From the NCBI GenBank assembly GCA_045541915.1, contig JAZQJZ010000007.1, positions 62,001 through 126,000 on the forward strand: DNA of 64,000 bases, given 5' to 3'. Every line of letters starts with the position of its first letter. Within the stretch, counting starts at the first letter, position 1. Under the pieces are notes generated by a model that saw only the letters and a list, made by a program, of their open reading frames with translations, did no database searches and had not been told where the DNA came from. Both the position numbers and the translations under genes were made by a program. Shown piece by piece: positions 59,102 through 64,000 of this stretch. This stretch comes from RGIG5579 sp045541915 (GTDB lineage: Bacteria > Bacillota > Clostridia > Oscillospirales > SIG627).

Positions 59102-60036
59102 AGCTGTTTGAGATCAACCGGAACGATGCGGGACAAAGGGTGGATAAATTTGTTTTGAAGGTCACCTCATCCCTCCCCCATTCCCTTCTTTATAAAGCCA
59201 TTCGCACCAAAAAAATCAAGGTAAACCGAAAGCGCTGCGAGCCGGGACAGATCCTGGCAGAGGGAGATACAGTTCAGCTGTTTCTCGCGCCCGATTTCTT
59301 TGCGGAAAGCGAAGAGGCCTGGAAAAGCCTGCCCCCTCAGGTGCAGGTGGTGTATGAAGACCAAAATCTTCTTGTGTGCCATAAGCCCACAGGCCTTTCC
59401 TGTCACAGCGACCAGACCCAGAAAAGCGGTACCCTGATCGATCATATCAAAGCATACCTTTATCAAAAGGGCGAATTTTGTCCGGAATCAGAACATTCCT
59501 TTGCGCCGGCGCTTTGTAACCGAATTGACCGGAACACCTCCGGCCTTGTGATCTGCGCCAAATGCGCCGAAGCCCTACGGGAAATGAACGAAATGATCCG
59601 TCTTCGCCGGGTGGAAAAGCGCTATCTTGCCTGGATTCTGGGAAAATGGGATCGGGAAAGCCTTGTCACGGTATATTTGAAAAAGAATCCGGAAGAAAAC
59701 CGGGTGAGCGTCTCCCCCAGACCCCTGCCGGATCACCTCACTGCCATCACCGAATTTCACCCTGTCTTTTTTGACGAAGAAAAAAATCGGGAATTAGTAG
59801 AAATTTTGCTCCATACAGGCAGAACCCATCAGATCCGCGCCACTGCGGCCTTTTTCGGCCACCCCTTGGTGGGCGACTCCAAATACGGAAAGGATCGCTC
59901 CGATCCGGACTTTCCCCATCAGGCGCTGAAGGCAGAAAGTCTTACCTTCCATCCGGAAGAGCACTCCCCTCTTTTTTACCTTGACGGGGTCACTCTCCAG
60001 GCGCCGAAGGACCCTCTTTTTTGCCCCAAAAAATAA
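59098..60036 (+). CDS. RluA-family pseudouridine synthase
   Basis: 312 residues. An S4-like N-terminus (NRNDAGQRVDKFVLKVTSSLPHSLLYKAIRTKKIKVN) and the catalytic motif CNRIDRNTSGLVIC with the active Asp, then TGRTHQIRATAAFFGHPLVGDSKYG. The N of NRID replaces the usual H of HRLD. It converts specific uridines in rRNA or tRNA. Overlaps trmB by four bases (ATGA). The RNA target cannot be assigned. Confidence 0.9.
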   Translation: MKLFEINRNDAGQRVDKFVLKVTSSLPHSLLYKAIRTKKIKVNRKRCEPGQILAEGDTVQLFLAPDFFAESEEAWKSLPPQVQVVYEDQNLLVCHKPTGLSCHSDQTQKSGTLIDHIKAYLYQKGEFCPESEHSFAPALCNRIDRNTSGLVICAKCAEALREMNEMIRLRRVEKRYLAWILGKWDRESLVTVYLKKNPEENRVSVSPRPLPDHLTAITEFHPVFFDEEKNRELVEILLHTGRTHQIRATAAFFGHPLVGDSKYGKDRSDPDFPHQALKAESLTFHPEEHSPLFYLDGVTLQAPKDPLFCPKK

Positions 60037-60049
60037 ATTTTTTCAAAAA

Positions 60050-60187
60050 AGTTATCCACAGCTTCCCTTCGGAAAAACTGTGGATAACTCTGTGTGTTGT
60101 GGGGAAAAACCAAGGAAATACGCTGTTTTTTTGGGGATAACGTCCCTTTTGACCTGTGGATAACTCCGCTTTTCACCCATTTCCACA
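60050..60187. promoter_or_regulatory. DnaA-box cluster upstream of dnaG-rpoD
   Basis: Perfect TTATCCACA boxes at 60052-60060 (plus strand), 60079-60087 and 60155-60163 (minus). Near-matches lie at 60098-60106 and 60132-60140, and a weaker one at 60179-60187. A 12-base arm AGTTATCCACAG (60050-60061) pairs perfectly with CTGTGGATAACT (60078-60089), and the latter recurs at 60154. No dnaA or dnaN is nearby, so it is likelier a regulatory or DnaA-titrating site than the origin. It fills most of the 275-base gap. Confidence 0.8.
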
Positions 60188-60311
60188 TTTATCCTTTTCC
60201 CCAAAAGCATTTTTTTCATTGGGCGAGAGAAGGATTTTTTTCGCGAAAAAAAGTGAATTTTCAAATGGAAGCGTATATAGAGTAGAAGAGAAAAAGAAAG
60301 GAGGCATTTGT

Positions 60312-62126
60312 GTGCGAATTCCCGAAAGCTTTATCCAGGAAGTGGTTCTTCGAAACCCTTTGGAAGAGATCGTTGCCCAGTACACCACACTGAAACGGGC
60401 CGGAAGCAATATGGTTTGCTGTTGCCCCTTTCACAATGAAAAGACCCCCTCCTTCACCCTCTATTCCAACCCCAGTCATTATTATTGTTACGGTTGCGGC
60501 GCCGGCGGAGATGTGATCACCTTCGTGCGGCAAATGGAAAATTTGGATTACGTGGCCGCAGTGGAATTTTTGGCAAACCGTGCCGGCCTGACCGTGCCTG
60601 TCACCAACAGCTATGAAAAACGGGTGGATAAAAAGCGCTACTACGAAATGAATGCCGAGGCCGCCAGGTTCTGGCATCATTATCTTCTTTCTCCCCAAGG
60701 AAAAGAGGGCTTGGACTACCTTCTGCAGCGCGGCCTTTCCCTTCCCATCATCAAGCGATTTGGCTTGGGATACGCTCCCAACAGCTGGGATGCCCTCTCC
60801 CGTCATCTGGCCGGGAAAGGATACCGACCGGAGGAGATCAAGGAAGCCTTTTTGGGCAGCATCGGAAAAAACGGAAAGCCCTATGACTATTTCCGGGGAA
60901 GAGCTATGTTCCCCATTATCGACGTTTCCGGCAATGTGGTGGCCTTCAGCGGCCGCCAGGTGGCTCCCATGAAAGAGGGCGACCGGAAGTATTTCAATAC
61001 CAACGATACCCCCGTATTCAAAAAAAGCCGCACGGTTTTTGCTCTGAACATTGCCAAAAACAGTCCCGAAAAGGAATTGATCCTTTGCGAGGGCAATATG
61101 GACGCCGTCTCTCTTCACGCCCACGGTATTTCCAATGCAGTGGCTTCTCTTGGCACTGCGCTGACTCAGGATCAGTGCCGCCTTCTTGCCCGATATACCG
61201 ACCGGGTGAGCATTTGCTATGACGCAGACGAGGCCGGAAAACGGGCCACCGCAAAGGCCATCCGCCTTTTGCAGGAGGCAGGCATTCGGGTGCGGGTCAT
61301 TTCCCTTTCCGGAAAAACAAAGGACGGCATGGAAGTAAAGGACCCGGACGATTTCATCCGGAATTTCGGCAAGGGTGCCTTCGAAAAATTCGCCAAGGAG
61401 GCCCCCGGTGCCATTGAATATATGTTCTCCAGCCTGAGAAGCCGGCACGAATTGGATACCATGGACGGCAAAAACGCCTTCATCAAGGACTGCATTGAAC
61501 TGATGAGTCAGATTCCCAGTCAAGTGGAACGGGAACTTTATATCAGCCGCATTTCCGAGGTTACCGGCGTTCCCGGCGAGATCATCCGGGTTCAGTCAGA
61601 GAAAAAAGTATTCCGCGAGGCAAAAAAAGAGCAAACGGAGCACTTGAATCAGGAATTAAGAAAGGCTCAGGGATTGGGCAACCGGATCAATCCGGACAAA
61701 GCAAAATTTCTCTCCAGTGCCGCCAAGGAAGAAAATATTCTGGGCATTCTCCTGCTGCGTCAGGAATACCTGCTGGATCAGAAGATCCGCCCAAAGCTGA
61801 CCCCCGACATTTTCAACTGCGAGTTTTGCCGAAAGGTGCTCCTCTCCCTTTTGAAGCAAACAGCAGAGGGAGAAGTGTTCTCCTTTTCTTCTCTCAACGA
61901 AGAATTCACCCCCCAGGAGGTGGGAGAATTGGAGGGAATGAAGAAAAAGCGTGAGGCGCTGGGCAACAATTCCACCTCAGTTCTTCTGGAACTGATCGAC
62001 CGCTTGGCCGAGGAACAGAAAAAGAAAGAAATTAAAAACGAACCGCTTTCCGCCGCTTGGCTGGAAAAACTAAAAGCGGAGAAAGCAAGGAAGGATGAAT
62101 CTCATGACAAAAAGAAAAAATGCTGA
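60312..62126 (+). CDS. dnaG: DNA primase
   Basis: 604 residues. N-terminal zinc ribbon (CCCPFHNEKTPSFTLYSNP...YCYGCGAGGDVITFV), TOPRIM with EGNMDAVSLHAHG and YDADEAGKRATAKA, and a C-terminal helicase-binding domain. It lays RNA primers for replication. The GTG at 60312 is chosen because AGGAGG lies eight bases before it; earlier in-frame codons run through the DnaA-box region. It is followed by rpoD, as in many Gram-positive macromolecular synthesis operons. Confidence 0.95.
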   Translation: MRIPESFIQEVVLRNPLEEIVAQYTTLKRAGSNMVCCCPFHNEKTPSFTLYSNPSHYYCYGCGAGGDVITFVRQMENLDYVAAVEFLANRAGLTVPVTNSYEKRVDKKRYYEMNAEAARFWHHYLLSPQGKEGLDYLLQRGLSLPIIKRFGLGYAPNSWDALSRHLAGKGYRPEEIKEAFLGSIGKNGKPYDYFRGRAMFPIIDVSGNVVAFSGRQVAPMKEGDRKYFNTNDTPVFKKSRTVFALNIAKNSPEKELILCEGNMDAVSLHAHGISNAVASLGTALTQDQCRLLARYTDRVSICYDADEAGKRATAKAIRLLQEAGIRVRVISLSGKTKDGMEVKDPDDFIRNFGKGAFEKFAKEAPGAIEYMFSSLRSRHELDTMDGKNAFIKDCIELMSQIPSQVERELYISRISEVTGVPGEIIRVQSEKKVFREAKKEQTEHLNQELRKAQGLGNRINPDKAKFLSSAAKEENILGILLLRQEYLLDQKIRPKLTPDIFNCEFCRKVLLSLLKQTAEGEVFSFSSLNEEFTPQEVGELEGMKKKREALGNNSTSVLLELIDRLAEEQKKKEIKNEPLSAAWLEKLKAEKARKDESHDKKKKC

Positions 62127-63270
62127 AAAAGAGATCGCAAAGGAAGAGCTGTCTCCCGAGCTGAAGCTGAAAAAGGCCTTTGACGCCATCATTGAAAAGG
62201 GCAAGCAAAAAGGCAGCCTTTCCAATTCCGAAATTATGACCATGCTGGACGATGTGGAGTATGAATCCGATCAGCTGGAAAAGCTCTATGACGTTCTGGA
62301 AGCCAGCGGCGTGGATATTTCCTCCTTTATGGACGCACCCGATCTGGAGGAATTGAAGGCTGAGGAGGAAGTGGAAACTCTGGAAACCAGCCAGGATATG
62401 GAGCAGATGCTCCAGGGCGAAGGCCTTGCGCTGGAGGACCACGTAAGAATGTACTTAAAGGAGATCGGCAAGGTGCCTCTTCTTTCCGGTGAAGAGGAGC
62501 TTCAGCTGGCCCAGATCATGATCGAAGGCGAAACCGAAGCCGCCAGAGAAAACGCCAAGCAAAAGCTGGTGGAGGCAAACTTGAGACTGGTGGTCAGCAT
62601 TGCCAAGCGCTATGTGGGCAGAGGTATGTTCTTCCTGGATCTGATCCAGGAAGGAAATCTGGGTCTGATGAAGGCAGTGGAAAAATTCGACTATAACAAG
62701 GGCTTTAAGTTTTCCACCTACGCCACCTGGTGGATCCGCCAGGCCATCACCCGTGCCATTGCAGACCAGGCCAGAACCATCCGTATCCCCGTACATATGG
62801 TGGAAACCATCAACAAGGTTCTGCGCGTATCCCGTCAGCTTCTCCAGGAATTGGGTCACGAGGCCAGCGCAGAGGAAATTGCCGAGGTGATGAACATTCC
62901 CGTGGAAAAGGTCAGAGAGACCATGAAGATCGCCCAGGAGCCCGTTTCTCTGGAAACTCCCATCGGCGAGGAGGAAGACAGCCACTTGGGCGACTTCATT
63001 CCCGATGATGACGCACCCGCACCCGCAGAGGCCGCAAGCTATGCTATGCTCCGGGAGCATCTGGACGAGGTGCTTCACACCTTGACCCCCAGAGAAATGC
63101 AGGTGTTAAAGCTCCGCTTCGGCTTTGACGATGGCAGAAGCCGCACCCTGGAGGAGGTAGGCAAGGAATTTAACATCACCCGTGAACGAATCCGTCAGAT
63201 TGAGGCCAAGGCACTGCGCAAGCTCCGCCACCCCAGCCGTGCCAAGAAGCTGAAGGATTACCTGGATTAA
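62104..63270 (+). CDS. rpoD: primary RNA polymerase sigma factor
   Basis: 388 residues. Region 1.2 to 4.2 with LRLVVSIAKRYVGRGMFFLDLIQEGNLGLMKAVEKFDY, FSTYATWWIRQAITRAIADQARTIRIPVHM (2.3/2.4), and VGKEFNITRERIRQIEAKALRKLRHP (4.2). It directs the TTGACA/TATAAT promoters seen through the window. ATG at 62104 is favoured over 62095 by AAGG nine bases upstream; it overlaps the dnaG end by 23 bases. Confidence 0.95.
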   Translation: MTKRKNAEKEIAKEELSPELKLKKAFDAIIEKGKQKGSLSNSEIMTMLDDVEYESDQLEKLYDVLEASGVDISSFMDAPDLEELKAEEEVETLETSQDMEQMLQGEGLALEDHVRMYLKEIGKVPLLSGEEELQLAQIMIEGETEAARENAKQKLVEANLRLVVSIAKRYVGRGMFFLDLIQEGNLGLMKAVEKFDYNKGFKFSTYATWWIRQAITRAIADQARTIRIPVHMVETINKVLRVSRQLLQELGHEASAEEIAEVMNIPVEKVRETMKIAQEPVSLETPIGEEEDSHLGDFIPDDDAPAPAEAASYAMLREHLDEVLHTLTPREMQVLKLRFGFDDGRSRTLEEVGKEFNITRERIRQIEAKALRKLRHPSRAKKLKDYLD

Positions 63271-63368
63271 GATTTCTGTCACATTTGTTTCACAGACTCA
63301 TTACAAATTTGGCAAGTAATACAGTTTTATTTGGTTCTTTTTAGAAATATTGACGGAGGGCATTTTAC

Positions 63369-63397
63369 TTGACACTCCGGCACTTTTCGTGTAAAAT
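63369..63397 (+). promoter_or_regulatory. promoter of lipoprotein gene
   Basis: TTGACA (63369-63374), 17 bases, TAAAAT (63392-63397). Confidence 0.8.
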
Positions 63398-63451
63398 ATA
63401 GGTAATTGGCGCAAGTGTTTGCTCCCAAAATTCCAAGGAGGATTACATCTC

Positions 63452-64000
63452 ATGACAAAAAGACTATTAAGTCTTCTGTTGGCGATCGTGATGGTGCTTT
63501 CCCTGTGCATGACCGCCTGCTCCTCTGAACCCACTAAAGAGACCGGTGAAGAAGAGGAAAACGCAGAGGAAGAAGTTCAGAGAAACAATCTGGCATTGAC
63601 CATTTATGCCATCAAGGACAAAAAAACCACGGACGAGGCTCTGGCCGCTGTGGAAGAAAAGGTCAGCAACTACTGTGTTGCAAAGTATAAGACCGCGATC
63701 GATCTTCGCTTCTTTACCGAAGAGGAGTATATGTCCGGCTTGAACGATATGTACGATAAGTTCGCTGCCCAGGCAGAAGCCGAAAAGCAGGCAGCCGCCG
63801 AAAAGGCAAAGAAGGAAAAGGAAGAAGCCGCTTATATTGCCACTCTCTCCAAGGAAGAAAAGATCAAGTATGAGCAGGAGAAGCGTCAGCAGGCAAAGGA
63901 AGAGGCTGAAGCTGCTGAAAAGGAAAAGGAAGAACAGGCCGAACTGATCGAGCAGGGCAAGGATAAGGCCGTTGTAAAAGACGTTCAGATGGATATTCTC
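63452..64000 (+). CDS. lipoprotein with coiled-coil segment, cut by window end
   Basis: About 183 residues visible, continuing past the edge. Lipobox signal (LCMTACSS), an acidic linker, a stretch NLALTIYAIKDKKTTDEALAAVEEKVSNYCVAKYKTAIDLRFF, then a long Ala/Glu/Lys coiled coil (about residues 105-165). The start of the domain resembles solute-binding lipoproteins of sugar importers from gut clostridia, and such importers could use the MsmX-type ATPase at 18150; this is uncertain without the rest. Confidence 0.65.
   Translation, partial: MTKRLLSLLLAIVMVLSLCMTACSSEPTKETGEEEENAEEEVQRNNLALTIYAIKDKKTTDEALAAVEEKVSNYCVAKYKTAIDLRFFTEEEYMSGLNDMYDKFAAQAEAEKQAAAEKAKKEKEEAAYIATLSKEEKIKYEQEKRQQAKEEAEAAEKEKEEQAELIEQGKDKAVVKDVQMDIL

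Noticed and set aside
60037..60311. Chromosomal origin of replication
   Set aside because: DnaA boxes are present, but dnaA, dnaN, recF and gyrAB are not nearby and no clear DNA-unwinding element was identified; a regulatory cluster is more economical.

Overview
The window looks like a chromosomal segment of a spore-forming, low-to-moderate GC Firmicute of class Clostridia, most likely an uncultured gut lineage near Oscillospirales/Christensenellales. The reasons are the ctsR-mcsA-mcsB-clpC and hrcA-grpE-dnaK-dnaJ heat-shock operons with perfect CtsR and CIRCE operators, the dipicolinate synthase pair dpaAB, a dnaG-rpoD operon, a TPP-riboswitch-controlled thiT-thiN unit, Na+-translocating decarboxylase subunits, strong AGGAGG ribosome-binding sites and TTGACA-N17-TATAAT promoters. 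The species cannot be named from the sequence alone.

Layout. 1-5 kb: the 3' part of a QueG-like gene is cut by the window edge. It is followed by an orphan phage terminase pair (terL, terS) split by a thiamine salvage operon, and by a membrane protein. 5-8.5 kb: dpaAB, a CarD-family regulator and a cell-wall glucosaminidase. 8.6-14.4 kb: heat-shock operon and a Dus enzyme. 14.5-19.3 kb: a lipoprotein, a CE2-like SGNH protein that lacks its catalytic residues, a DUF3343/cysteine desulfurase pair and an MsmX-type ATPase. 19.6-25.6 kb: a small HTH-like protein, prenyl synthase, PBP5-type carboxypeptidase, a YigZ protein and a divergent GyrB-like subunit. 25.8-29.3 kb: a four-gene operon of sugar kinase, SIS isomerase, TIM-family isomerase and YjbQ, which may be an undescribed sugar-phosphate route.

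29.4-37.1 kb is the most unusual part. A 1625-residue secreted repetitive protein and a 60-residue partner peptide are flanked on both sides by REP-associated tyrosine transposase (RAYT) genes: three decayed copies on the left and one intact copy on the right. Twelve short palindromes of three sequence families, every one abutting a GTAG tetranucleotide, lie in and between these genes, several in frame inside the transposase coding sequence.

37.1-46.2 kb: ackA, an XRE-ImmA pair divergent from a Y-family polymerase with shared operator-like repeats, a C39-like protein, two decarboxylase membrane subunits and ileS with a very short attenuator leader. 46.3-48.4 kb: tRNA-Cys, a dense array of small hairpins and a two-gene AT-rich island. 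48.7-53.7 kb: an SGNH esterase, a small XRE regulator facing a short terminated transcription unit, a PlsC-like acyltransferase, a PHP phosphoesterase and an exonuclease. 53.7-64 kb: the ctsR operon, trmB, a pseudouridine synthase, a DnaA-box cluster, dnaG, rpoD and the start of a lipoprotein.
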